This document shows, one piece after another, positions 1 to 7,434 of a DNA stretch of 64,000 nucleotides (position 1 is the first letter of the stretch; each line of letters begins with the position of its first letter). The DNA is from Streptomyces chartreusis (lineage in GTDB: Bacteria > Actinomycetota > Actinomycetes > Streptomycetales > Streptomycetaceae). The translations under genes were made by a program, and so were the position numbers. Below the pieces are notes generated by a model. That model was not told where the DNA came from and searched no databases. It was given only the letters and a program-made list of their open reading frames with translations. The DNA lies in the NCBI RefSeq assembly GCF_008704715.1, contig NZ_CP023689.1:3410001-3474000 (forward strand), written 5' to 3'.

Positions 1-227
1 TCGTGGACGAGCTCCGGCTGCTCGGCGATGGCGGTGCACACCCGCGCGACGCCGGGCGTGTACGCCAGGGACAGGTCGTCCTTGTCGCGGACCGGCACGG
101 TGGCCTGCACGGCCATCTTGCCGCCACGATGCAGCGCGAACGCCGGATCGAAGGAATCGAGGGGCTCGACCCCGCCGTCCTGATCGGTATTGCTCCCGCT
201 GCGAGGATTGACAATCTCCGCTGCCAC
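1..227 (-). CDS. NAD(P)-dependent malic enzyme, N-terminal part (runs off the window)
   Basis: The first 75 codons of a minus-strand gene whose 3' part lies beyond the left edge. After a short variable tail the product reads HRGGKMAVQATVPVRDKDDL and then LAYTPGVARVC, the conserved N-terminal block of bacterial malic enzymes, which decarboxylate malate to pyruvate with reduction of NAD or NADP. The start is taken as GTG at 227, preceded at a usual distance by AAGGGG. The substrate- and nucleotide-binding domains are not in the window, so cofactor preference cannot be read. It is divergent from the amino-acid transporter operon across a 660-bp gap. Family assignment is firm from the motif; everything else is inference. 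Confidence 0.85.
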   Translation of the reverse strand, partial: MAAEIVNPRSGSNTDQDGGVEPLDSFDPAFALHRGGKMAVQATVPVRDKDDLSLAYTPGVARVCTAIAEQPELVH

Positions 228-891
228 TTTGTCTGACCCCTTAAGTGTTCATGGTTTGAGGGTGGGACCACTCCTGGTGAGAAGTGGGCGGGACCGCGTA
301 AGGCCCTGCTCGTTGATACGTACGACGTACGACGTACGGACCAGTACGCGACGGGCGCGCCGCACACGCGCCCTGAGCCCCGGATGAGGGGTGTAAAGAA
401 CCTTCTTACCGGACGGACGCCGCTGACGACGAGTCCAATACGTGCAAGATCACATGACGGGAATGGAAACACCCGGACCGACGGACACGAATCAGACACG
501 ACCCGGCGATGACACCGGTGTCATTCGTGACCAAATAAGCGGACAATCGATGTCAGAAACCGCGAAGGGTGCCCGTCAGCCGCAAAACCTACGCACGACC
601 GGTCCGCATCCCGAGACGCACCGAAGATCTTCCGGCCGGAAGGACAGATTCCCGCAGAAGGTGTTGTCAGGATGTAACGAACTGCGGTGGTTCGGGGGTA
701 ACCCGTTATCCGATTTTGACATGCCGAGCGCCCTGAATGCCTTAGTCCGAATGGCAAGATGCCGTAATCACACGAGGTCGCGGCACTCGAAGGTGTGTGC
801 TCTCGTCGACCTAGGAATACAAGGCCCTGCCGGTCCCAAGGCAGGTGCCGGCCCCATCGGCAACTCCACCCATCCGCCGGAGGAACCCACC
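228..891. promoter_or_regulatory. Long divergent intergenic region with palindromes and a 7-mer repeat
   Basis: This 664-bp gap separates the malic enzyme gene from the ABC transporter operon and must hold promoters for both. Visible elements are three head-to-tail copies of acgtacg (318-338), a perfect 16-bp palindrome atgacaccggtgtcat (509-524), and a perfect 14-bp palindrome cttccggccggaag (629-642). The stretch from about 440 to 800 is less GC-rich than the flanking genes. A plus-strand frame is open through it from 442 into the binding-protein gene, but it lacks a ribosome-binding site and the lipoprotein signal begins only at 892, so it is not taken as coding. No known operator could be named. 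Confidence 0.5.
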
Positions 892-1854
892 ATGACCGCA
901 AGCACCACCCGTCGTACCACCGCAGCACGCTCCCGGCTCGCAGCGGTCGGCTCGATCGCGGTCGCAGGCGCCCTGATTCTCACCGGTTGCGGTGACCAGA
1001 CGAACGACAGCGGCTCCGAGAGCAACGACACCGGGTCGGCGAGCACCGCGCCCCTGGCCGACAAGCTGCCGCAGGCGATCCGCGACAAGGGCGTCATCAA
1101 GGTCGGCTCGGACATCGCCTACGCGCCGGTCGAGTTCAAGGACAGCTCCGGCAAGACGGTCGGCATCGACCCCGACCTCGCCGCCGCCATGGGCAAGCAG
1201 CTGGGCGTGACCTTCCAGTTCGAGAACGGCACGTTCGACAGCCTCATCACCGGTCTGCGCTCCAAGCGCTACGACGTCGCCATGTCCGCGATGACCGACA
1301 CCAAGGACCGCCAGGAGGGCATCGACTCGGACACCGGCAAGAAGGTCGGTGAGGGCGTCGACTTCGTCGACTACTTCACCGCGGGTGTCTCGATCTACAC
1401 CCAGAAGGGCAAGAACACCGACATCAAGACCTGGTCGGACCTGTGCGGCAAGAAGATCGTCGTGCAGCGCGGCACGGTCTCCGAGGACCTGGCGAAGTCC
1501 GAGGCCAAGAAGTGCACCGGTGGCAAGACGATCACCATCGAGGCCTTCGACAACGACCAGCAGGCCCAGACCCGCCTGCGCGCGGGCGGTGCGGCCGCCG
1601 GTTCCTCCGACTTCCCCGTCGCCGCGTACGCCGTGAAGACCTCCGGCGGCGGCAACGACTTCCAGCTCGTCGGCGAGCAGGTCGAGGCGGCGCCGTACGG
1701 CATCGCGGTCGCCAAGAGCAACACCCAGCTGCGCGACGCCCTCAAGGCCGCGCTGGACGCGGTCATCGCGAACGGCGAGTACGAGAAGGTCATCAAGAAG
1801 TGGGGCGTCGAGGACGGAGCGGTGCAGGAAGCCGCCATCAACGGCGGCAAGTGA
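892..1854 (+). CDS. Polar amino-acid ABC transporter, substrate-binding lipoprotein
   Basis: A 320-residue extracytoplasmic solute-binding protein of family 3 (SBP_bac_3 type). Residues 1-33 form a lipoprotein signal (RRTTAARSR n-region, hydrophobic core, lipobox LTGC with Cys33), so the mature protein should be lipid-anchored outside the membrane. A Ser/Asp/Gly-rich linker precedes the binding domain, which starts about LPQAIRDKGVIKVGSDIAYA and carries the family feature VGIDPDLAAAMGKQLGV. The ATG at 892 follows GGAGGA with 7-nt spacing. It is first in a three-gene operon with a permease and an ATPase of the glutamine/glutamate/aspartate class. The exact amino acid cannot be read from sequence. 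Confidence 0.92.
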   Translation: MTASTTRRTTAARSRLAAVGSIAVAGALILTGCGDQTNDSGSESNDTGSASTAPLADKLPQAIRDKGVIKVGSDIAYAPVEFKDSSGKTVGIDPDLAAAMGKQLGVTFQFENGTFDSLITGLRSKRYDVAMSAMTDTKDRQEGIDSDTGKKVGEGVDFVDYFTAGVSIYTQKGKNTDIKTWSDLCGKKIVVQRGTVSEDLAKSEAKKCTGGKTITIEAFDNDQQAQTRLRAGGAAAGSSDFPVAAYAVKTSGGGNDFQLVGEQVEAAPYGIAVAKSNTQLRDALKAALDAVIANGEYEKVIKKWGVEDGAVQEAAINGGK

Positions 1855-1889
1855 CCGCACCGAACAGCGGGCACTGAAAGGCAACACCT

Positions 1890-2834
1890 GTGACTGACAT
1901 CCACAAGACGGACGAGCCGGCGGACACCCCGCCGGCCGGCCCGGAGGCGATCAAGGCCATTCCGGTGCGCCACTACGGGCGGTATGTCTCCGCCGTCGTG
2001 GCGCTCGCCCTGCTGGGCGCCGTCGTGTACGCGTTCTCCCAGGGCAAGATCAACTGGGGTGCGATCCCGGACTACTTCTTCGACGACCGTGTCCTGGACG
2101 GCGTCGGCAGGACGCTCCTGCTGACCGTCCTCTCCATGGCGATCGGCATCATCGGCGGCATCCTGCTCGCCGTGATGCGCCTGTCGAAGAACCCGGTGAC
2201 CTCGTCGATCGCGTGGTTCTACATCTGGTTCTTCCGTGGCACCCCGGTCCTGGTCCAGCTCATCGTCTGGTTCAACCTGGGCCTGGTCTTCGAGTACATC
2301 AACCTCGGCCCGTTCTACAAGAACGAGTGGTCGGACTTCATGACCCCGTTCCTGACCGCGCTGCTGGGCCTCGGCCTCAACGAGGCCGCGTACATGGCGG
2401 AGATCTGCCGTGCCGGTCTGCTCGCGGTCGACGAGGGCCAGACCGAGGCCTCCCACGCGCTGGGCATGAGCCATGTGAAGACACTGCGCCGGATCGTGAT
2501 CCCGCAGGCGATGCGCGTGATCGTGCCGCCCACGGGCAACGAGGTCATCAACATGCTGAAGACGACCTCGCTGGTCTCGGTCGTCCAGTACCCCGAGTTG
2601 TTCCGGGCGGCCCAGGACATCGGCCAGACCTCCGGCGCCCCCGCCGAGATGCTGTTCCTGGCGGCGGCCTGGTACCTGCTGCTGACCTCGGTCTTCAGCG
2701 TCGGCCAGTACTACCTGGAGCGCTACTACGCCCGCGGGTCGAGCCGCTCGCTGCCGGCGACCCCGTTCCAGAAGATCAGGGCGAACGTGCTGTCCCTGTC
2801 CAACCGCGCGAAGCCGACAGGAGGCAAGGCATGA
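1890..2834 (+). CDS. Polar amino-acid ABC transporter, permease
   Basis: A 314-residue inner-membrane permease of the HisM/GlnP type. Hydrophobic segments are visible near residues 33-50, 75-100, 110-135 and 255-275. The EAA loop is recognisable as [20 protein letters not shown] followed by QAMRVIVPP, the contact site for the ATPase. The N-terminal 30 residues are a polar cytoplasmic tail rich in Pro, Asp and Thr. It starts with GTG 35 bp after the binding-protein stop and ends overlapping the ATPase start (ATGA), so all three genes are probably one transcript and translationally coupled. Amino-acid uptake is a family-level inference. Confidence 0.93.
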   Translation: MTDIHKTDEPADTPPAGPEAIKAIPVRHYGRYVSAVVALALLGAVVYAFSQGKINWGAIPDYFFDDRVLDGVGRTLLLTVLSMAIGIIGGILLAVMRLSKNPVTSSIAWFYIWFFRGTPVLVQLIVWFNLGLVFEYINLGPFYKNEWSDFMTPFLTALLGLGLNEAAYMAEICRAGLLAVDEGQTEASHALGMSHVKTLRRIVIPQAMRVIVPPTGNEVINMLKTTSLVSVVQYPELFRAAQDIGQTSGAPAEMLFLAAAWYLLLTSVFSVGQYYLERYYARGSSRSLPATPFQKIRANVLSLSNRAKPTGGKA

Positions 2835-3592
2835 CCGCCATGGTCAAGGCCGAGGGCGTCCACAAGTCCTTCGGTCCCCTAGAGGTCCTCAAGGGCATCG
2901 ACCTGGAGGTGAAGCAGGGCGAGGTGTTCTGCCTCATCGGCCCCTCCGGCTCCGGCAAGTCCACCTTCCTTCGGTGCATCAACCACCTGGAGAAGATCAA
3001 CGCCGGGCGGCTGTACGTCGACGGCGAGCTGGTCGGCTACCGCCAGAAGGGCGACAAGCTGTACGAGCTCAAGGACAGCGAGGTCGCGGTGAAGCGCCGG
3101 GACATCGGCATGGTGTTCCAGCGGTTCAACCTGTTCCCGCACATGACGGCACTGGAGAACGTCGTCGAGGCGCCGGTCCAGGTCAAGGGCGTGAACAAGG
3201 GCAAGGCCAGGGAGCGGGCGCGGGAGCTGCTGGACCGCGTCGGCCTCGCCGACAAGGCCGGGAGCTACCCCTCCCAGCTCTCCGGCGGCCAGCAGCAGCG
3301 CGTGGCGATCGCCCGGGCGCTGGCGATGGACCCGAAGCTGATGCTCTTCGACGAGCCGACCTCGGCTCTCGACCCGGAGCTGGTCGGCGACGTCCTCGAC
3401 GTCATGCGTGACCTCGCCGAGTCCGGCATGACGATGGTCGTCGTCACCCACGAGATGGGCTTCGCCCGCGAGGTGGGCGACAGCCTGGTCTTCATGGACG
3501 GCGGCGTGGTCGTCGAGTCCGGCGACCCGCGCGAGGTCCTGACCAACCCGCAGCACGAGCGGACGCAGGCGTTCCTGTCCAAGGTGCTCTGA
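2831..3592 (+). CDS. Polar amino-acid ABC transporter, ATP-binding protein
   Basis: A 253-residue ABC ATPase of the GlnQ/HisP class. Walker A is GPSGSGKST (37-45), the Q-loop lies in [19 protein letters not shown], the ABC signature is LSGGQQQR (about 150-157), and Walker B is LMLFDEP (170-176), followed by the H-loop in VVTHEMGF. An insertion around 70-85 ([12 protein letters not shown]) is typical of actinobacterial amino-acid ATPases. It overlaps the permease stop by 4 bp and is followed 12 bp later by a strong hairpin, so it closes the operon. Confidence 0.95.
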   Translation: MTAMVKAEGVHKSFGPLEVLKGIDLEVKQGEVFCLIGPSGSGKSTFLRCINHLEKINAGRLYVDGELVGYRQKGDKLYELKDSEVAVKRRDIGMVFQRFNLFPHMTALENVVEAPVQVKGVNKGKARERARELLDRVGLADKAGSYPSQLSGGQQQRVAIARALAMDPKLMLFDEPTSALDPELVGDVLDVMRDLAESGMTMVVVTHEMGFAREVGDSLVFMDGGVVVESGDPREVLTNPQHERTQAFLSKVL

Positions 3593-3604
3593 CCGTACGA
3601 CGGT

Positions 3605-3639
3605 GAAGGGGCGGTACGAGATCCTCGTACCGCCCCTTC
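3605..3639 (+). terminator. Terminator hairpin of the amino-acid transporter operon
   Basis: A perfect 16-bp stem (gaaggggcggtacgag at 3605-3620, its complement at 3624-3639) with a 3-nt loop, without a U-run. It sits between the converging transporter ATPase gene and the minus-strand gene ending at 3654, so it may serve both strands. Confidence 0.8.
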
Positions 3640-3653
3640 GCCATGTGCCGGGC

Positions 3654-4349
3654 CTACGGCAGCAGCCGTGGCGACATGACCAGCGCACGCAGCTCGTCCG
3701 CCGTCAGCGGCGGGGCGTCGAGCCGCGGGCCCAGTGCCCACCTGGAGTCGAACCCGTCGGCGGCCTTGATCATGACCGCGTAGCCCTTCGTGAACAGCCG
3801 CACGGAACGCCAGGACCCGTCCCCGCGGCTCCCCCGCGCCGGCTCGCTGGACTCACGCACGTCGCCGTTCGGCAGGGTCTCGGGGACGCAGGTCGCCGAC
3901 GCTCCCGGGACGTCCGACGAGCACACCGGCCAGTCCTCCCGCCGGCTCGACAGGACCTGGATGTTGAGATACCCGACGCCGCCGTCCCCGTGGACGGCGT
4001 AGAGCCCGTCGTACGGGCCTTCGCCCACGACGTTCCCGACCTCGCGGATCTCGCCGGTCCCGGGCGGCAGCAGGCTCGCCAGCCGCTGCGCGCCGGACGT
4101 GGCGCCGCTGAGCGCGGTCCCCGGCCGCTCCGGGCCGTTCCAGGGCAGCACCCCGGTGCCGACCAGGCTCACCAGGGCGACGGCCGCCGCGGTCCCGGTC
4201 ACCGCACCCCGCCTGCGCCGTCGCACGCGTGCGGCCCGCGCGAACACCGCGTCCGCACCGGGCCCCGACGGCATCGGAACGCCCTGGAGGGCCCGCCCCA
4301 GCAGCTCCGTCGCACGCGGTACGTCGCTCACGTCGTCGTGCCGGCTCAT
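3654..4349 (-). CDS. Putative membrane-anchored partner of the adjacent ECF sigma factor
   Basis: A 231-residue protein not recognised by name. Its layout is a cytoplasmic N-terminus (about 1-48) with a basic stretch VRRRRRG, a single hydrophobic segment AAAVALVSLVGTGVL near 52-67, and an extracytoplasmic domain with two cysteines (PVCSSD and SATCVPE) that could form a disulfide. The start ATG overlaps the sigma-factor stop (ATGA), so the two are cotranscribed and coupled. Position and topology suggest an anti-sigma-like or accessory sensor role for the SigE-family sigma factor, but no zinc anti-sigma motif HxxxCxxC is visible, so this remains inference. Confidence 0.7.
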   Translation of the reverse strand: MSRHDDVSDVPRATELLGRALQGVPMPSGPGADAVFARAARVRRRRRGAVTGTAAAVALVSLVGTGVLPWNGPERPGTALSGATSGAQRLASLLPPGTGEIREVGNVVGEGPYDGLYAVHGDGGVGYLNIQVLSSRREDWPVCSSDVPGASATCVPETLPNGDVRESSEPARGSRGDGSWRSVRLFTKGYAVMIKAADGFDSRWALGPRLDAPPLTADELRALVMSPRLLP

Positions 4350-4834
4350 ACGTGCTCCTCCCGCACCGCGGCCCGCAGCGCCGCGAGCCCCCTCGCCGTG
4401 TGGCTCTTGACCGTGCTCTCGCGCATGCCGAGCAGCTCGGCGGTGTCGGAGACGCTGAGGTCCTCCCAGTAGCGCAGCACCAGCACCGCCCGCTGCCTGG
4501 GCGCGAGCTGTCCGAGGGCGGTGCGGACCATGACGCCGGTGTCGCTGTCCACCGACCGCTCCGGCATGTCCGGCAGCTCGCCGTACGCCTGCTCGCGGCG
4601 CCAGAAGCGGCGGCGCCCGGCGATGAAGGTGTTCACCAGCGTCCGGCGCGCGTAGGCGTCGAGGTTGTCCAGGCGCGAGTGCCGGCGTGCGCCGAGGACG
4701 ACCTTGACCAGCGTGGTCTGGACGAGGTCCTCCGCCTCGTCCGGGTTGCCGCACAGCAGATAGGCGCTGCGGAACAAGGCCGTCCGTCTGCCCTCGACGA
4801 AGGCATGCAGTGACGCTTCCGCGCCCCCCGTCAT
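4346..4834 (-). CDS. SigE-family ECF RNA polymerase sigma factor
   Basis: A 162-residue sigma-70 family protein. Region 2 is seen in RRTALFRSAYLLCGNPDEAE followed by DLVQTTLVKV and NLDAYARRTLVN. Region 4 is LAPRQRAVLVLRYWEDLSV followed by the helix-turn-helix DTAELLGMRESTVKSHTARG. Length and the LCGNPDEAEDLVQ signature fit the actinobacterial SigE subfamily of ECF factors (PF04542/PF08281 type domains). It heads a two-gene operon with the membrane protein at 3654-4349. Which genes it directs is unknown. Confidence 0.9.
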   Translation of the reverse strand: MTGGAEASLHAFVEGRRTALFRSAYLLCGNPDEAEDLVQTTLVKVVLGARRHSRLDNLDAYARRTLVNTFIAGRRRFWRREQAYGELPDMPERSVDSDTGVMVRTALGQLAPRQRAVLVLRYWEDLSVSDTAELLGMRESTVKSHTARGLAALRAAVREEHV

Positions 4835-4912
4835 CGCGCCCCCTCTCCCGCCCCTCCGGCAGGGACCGTCTCACTCCTTCCAGTGCGGTGGGAGGGCTTT
4901 TTGGACGCAGAA

Positions 4913-4941
4913 GAGGCGGTACGAATTTCTCGTACCGCCTC
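4913..4941. terminator. Hairpin between convergent/tandem minus-strand genes
   Basis: A perfect 12-bp inverted repeat (gaggcggtacga at 4913-4924 and its complement at 4930-4941, loop 5 nt). It lies just downstream of the minus-strand methyltransferase gene (ends at 4971) and reads as its terminator; a T5 run (ctttttgg) lies beyond it. The core sequence gcggtacga is shared with the hairpin at 3605-3639. Confidence 0.7.
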
Positions 4942-4970
4942 CGCGCGGCCGTGCGGCCGCCGTCGGGCCA

Positions 4971-5741
4971 CTACTTCAGCGCGAGCACCAGGGCGTCCGA
5001 GGGCGAGCACCACACCGCCCGGGCCTCGCCGAAGCCCTTCTCGCGCAGCACGCGTGCGTGCCACTCGGCGGACGGCGCGTCGCCCTCGGCGTGCTCGCCG
5101 TAGATCTCGAAGCGGCGGGCGGTGGGCTCGGCCAGCAGCGGGTCCCGGGCGGCCAGCTGCCACCACTCGGCCCAGTCGAGGACGCCACGCGCCTTGGCCT
5201 GATCCATGCGGGCGTGGCGCTGGGCGCGCTCGGCGGCGTTGATCCGGGGCGTCGAGTCGTCGATCATGTGGTCCGCGTTCATGAAGACACCGCCGTCGCG
5301 GACCAGCTCCGCGACCCGACCGTAGAGGGCCGCGAGGGGTTCACGGTGCAGCCAGTGCAGGGCCGTGGCGGTCAGGACGGCGTCGTAGGAGTCGTGCGGC
5401 AGCTTCGCCGTCCAGTGCGGGTCCTTGAGGTCGGCGGTGACGAACGAGACCCGCTCGTCGCCCGCGAAGGTGCCCTCGGCGATGGCGAGGAGCGCCGGGT
5501 CGAGGTCGACGCCGGTGCTGCTGGCCTCGGGGAACCGCGCGAGCAGCCGGGCCGTGATACTTCCCGTGCCGCAGGCGAGATCGAGCACGCGCGGGGCGGG
5601 TCCGACGAGGGCCTCGACCATGTCGAGCATGATCCGGAAGCGTTCCTCGCGGTCGGGCATGTACCACTCCTGCTGCCGGTCCCAGCTCTCCTGCCAGGCG
5701 GACCAGTCGGCGTTCGTGGTGGTGGTGTCCGTGTCCGTCAT
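4971..5741 (-). CDS. Class I SAM-dependent methyltransferase
   Basis: A 256-residue protein with the Rossmann-fold SAM site: motif I VLDLACGTGSITARLL (about residues 52-67), an acidic post-motif GVDLDPALLAIAEG and the motif VSFVTADLKD. DAVLTATALHWLH resembles the trans-aconitate-type methyltransferase group (Methyltransf_25/12 domain). No zinc ribbon or membrane segment. The substrate cannot be predicted. It is divergent from the CGNR regulator gene with about 100 bp between starts. Confidence 0.85.
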   Translation of the reverse strand: MTDTDTTTTNADWSAWQESWDRQQEWYMPDREERFRIMLDMVEALVGPAPRVLDLACGTGSITARLLARFPEASSTGVDLDPALLAIAEGTFAGDERVSFVTADLKDPHWTAKLPHDSYDAVLTATALHWLHREPLAALYGRVAELVRDGGVFMNADHMIDDSTPRINAAERAQRHARMDQAKARGVLDWAEWWQLAARDPLLAEPTARRFEIYGEHAEGDAPSAEWHARVLREKGFGEARAVWCSPSDALVLALK

Positions 5742-5840
5742 CGAGCCCCTCCGTCGCGCACATCACGTAATACCCTGGAAGCACGATCAGCTGTTACCCG
5801 ACCGCACCCCGACGATAGAACGCCTCCGTAAGGACTACAA

Positions 5841-6470
5841 GTGGAACTGGCCTATTACTCGGACTATGCCGTACGACTCGTCAACAGCGAGGACCCGGCC
5901 CGGGGCAAGGACTCGCTGACCTCGGTCGAGGCCGTCCGCGACCTGTTCGGCGTCAGCCAGGAGGCGGGCCGCAGGGCCACCGACGCCGACGTCACCCGCT
6001 TCCGCTCGGTCCGCGCCCGGCTGCGGGCGGTGTTCGAGGCGGCGGACCAGGGCGACGAGGCACTGGCGGTGAACCTGCTGAACTCGCTGCTGCTGGAGTT
6101 CCCGGTGAGCCCGCAGATCTCCGGCCACGACTTCCGGGACGACGACGGCCGCCCGCTGTGGCACATGCACCTGGCGGACCACCCGTCGAACGCGACCGCG
6201 GGCTACGCGGCCATCGCCGCGATGGGCCTGGCCTTCCACCTGACGGAGTACGGCGTGGACCGCCTGGGCCTGTGCGAGGCCGCGCCCTGCCGCAACGCCT
6301 ATCTCGACACGTCCACCAACCGCTCCCGCCGGTACTGCTCGGACCGCTGCGCGACCCGCGCCAACGTGGCCGCCTACCGCGCCCGCAAACGCCTGGAGGC
6401 CGACCGGTCGGCGAACAGCGGCCGCACGGCCGAGAGCGCCCAGCGGGCCAGCGCGAACGGGGAGCGCTGA
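5841..6470 (+). CDS. CGNR zinc-finger, ABATE-domain putative regulator
   Basis: A 209-residue protein with an N-terminal ABATE-like stress domain (LAYYSDYAVRLVNSEDP near the start) and a C-terminal CGNR zinc finger in which cysteines appear as CEAAPCRNAYLDTSTNRSRR and YCSDRCATRANVAAYRARK. The family is thought to bind DNA or RNA; no target is known. The start is GTG at 5841 with TAAGGA upstream. Its last 97 bp overlap the convergent end of the sodX gene on the other strand, an uncommonly long tail-to-tail overlap. Confidence 0.85.
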   Translation: MELAYYSDYAVRLVNSEDPARGKDSLTSVEAVRDLFGVSQEAGRRATDADVTRFRSVRARLRAVFEAADQGDEALAVNLLNSLLLEFPVSPQISGHDFRDDDGRPLWHMHLADHPSNATAGYAAIAAMGLAFHLTEYGVDRLGLCEAAPCRNAYLDTSTNRSRRYCSDRCATRANVAAYRARKRLEADRSANSGRTAESAQRASANGER

Positions 6471-6808
6471 TCCGGCTTGCGCGGCCGGTAGCGCAGCCGG
6501 ACCCTGCCCAGGATCAGCTCGTCCGGGACGACCCCGTAGTCGGTGCTGTCACCGCCCGCGTACGCGTTGTCCCCGAGCACCCACCAGCCGCCCTCACGGC
6601 GCTCCGCTGCCCGCTTGACGACGAGCAGGTCCTGCTGGAACGGGTGCCGCAGCACGATGACGTCCCCCGGCCGGATCCGTCCCCGGTGCGACACCACGAG
6701 CAGGTCGCCGTGATACAGCGTGGGCACCATCGACGGCCCGGTCACCTCGGCCCACCCGAAGGGCCGGTCCGCCCGCCCGCGCTCGGTCTCCTGCGACAAC
6801 TCCGGCAT
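6374..6808 (-). CDS. sodX: Nickel-type superoxide dismutase maturation protease
   Basis: A 144-residue S26/S24-like peptidase. The catalytic serine lies in TGPSMVPTLYHGDLLVV (Ser26) and the general-base lysine in LLVVKRAAE (Lys65), followed by GDNAYAGGDSTDYGVV, the signal-peptidase box E region. There is no N-terminal membrane segment, which fits a cytoplasmic processing enzyme rather than leader peptidase. It is divergent from sodN across 145 bp, the usual arrangement, and should remove the 14-residue SodN leader to expose His1. ATG at 6808 was chosen because it begins the conserved domain. A GTG further upstream is possible. Confidence 0.92.
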   Translation of the reverse strand: MPELSQETERGRADRPFGWAEVTGPSMVPTLYHGDLLVVSHRGRIRPGDVIVLRHPFQQDLLVVKRAAERREGGWWVLGDNAYAGGDSTDYGVVPDELILGRVRLRYRPRKPDQRSPFALARWALSAVRPLFADRSASRRLRAR

Positions 6809-6953
6809 CCCCGGCACCTCCCCGGTAGGGTCCTCCACCAGTCTCAGTCTCACCCCGGACTTTTGTCCTAAGCCCATGGGGGCACTCGCGAAAACCCGTC
6901 TTGCAGGGAGTAATGTCCCACCTGAGAAGACGATCACGAGGAAGGAATGCTCC

Positions 6954-7349
6954 ATGCTTTCCCGCCTGTTTGCCCCCAAGGTCAAGGTCAGCGCGCACTG
7001 CGACCTGCCCTGCGGCGTGTACGACCCGGCCCAGGCCCGCATCGAGGCGGAGTCGGTGAAGGCCGTGCAGGAAAAGATGGCCGCCAACGACGACCCGCAC
7101 TTCCAGGCGCGTGCCACCGTCATCAAGGAGCAGCGCGCCGAGCTCGCCAAGCACCACGTCTCGGTGCTCTGGAGCGACTACTTCAAGCCCCCGCACTTCG
7201 AGAAGTACCCCGAGCTGCACCAGCTCGTCAACGACGCCCTGAAGGCGCTCTCCGCCGCCAAGGGGTCCACCGACCCGGCGACCGGCCAGAAGGCGCTGGA
7301 CTACATCGCCCAGATCGACAAGATCTTCTGGGAGACCAAGAAGGCCTGA
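6954..7349 (+). CDS. sodN: Nickel-containing superoxide dismutase
   Basis: A 131-residue NiSOD precursor, the standard length. The leader MLSRLFAPKVKVSA (1-14) precedes the mature nickel hook HCDLPCGVYDP: His15, Cys16 and Cys20 (His1, Cys2, Cys6 of the mature enzyme) bind nickel. The rest is the four-helix bundle ending FWETKKA. The enzyme dismutates superoxide in the cytoplasm as a hexamer. The ATG at 6954 follows GAGGAAGGA. In S. coelicolor sodN is repressed at mRNA level when nickel is scarce through the Nur-controlled small RNA s-SodF, which pairs near the sodN ribosome-binding site; whether this holds here is inference. Confidence 0.98.
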   Translation: MLSRLFAPKVKVSAHCDLPCGVYDPAQARIEAESVKAVQEKMAANDDPHFQARATVIKEQRAELAKHHVSVLWSDYFKPPHFEKYPELHQLVNDALKALSAAKGSTDPATGQKALDYIAQIDKIFWETKKA

Positions 7350-7372
7350 CCCAGGGCTTCCTGGCTTCCTCA

Positions 7373-7404
7373 AGGGGCCCGACCGGTTCATCGGTCGGGC
7401 CCCT
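7373..7404 (+). terminator. sodN terminator hairpin
   Basis: A 13-bp perfect stem (aggggcccgaccg, 7373-7385; complement 7392-7404) with a 6-nt loop, 23 bp after the sodN stop. It marks the left border of the RiPP cluster, whose tldE-like gene converges on it. Confidence 0.8.
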
Positions 7405-7434
7405 GCCGTGTCTGCGGGGCCGCGGGCGGGCCGG

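Noticed and set aside
442..891. In-frame extension of the amino-acid binding protein upstream of 892
   Set aside because: It has no ribosome-binding site, is less GC-rich, and would bury the lipoprotein signal peptide 150 residues inside the protein.
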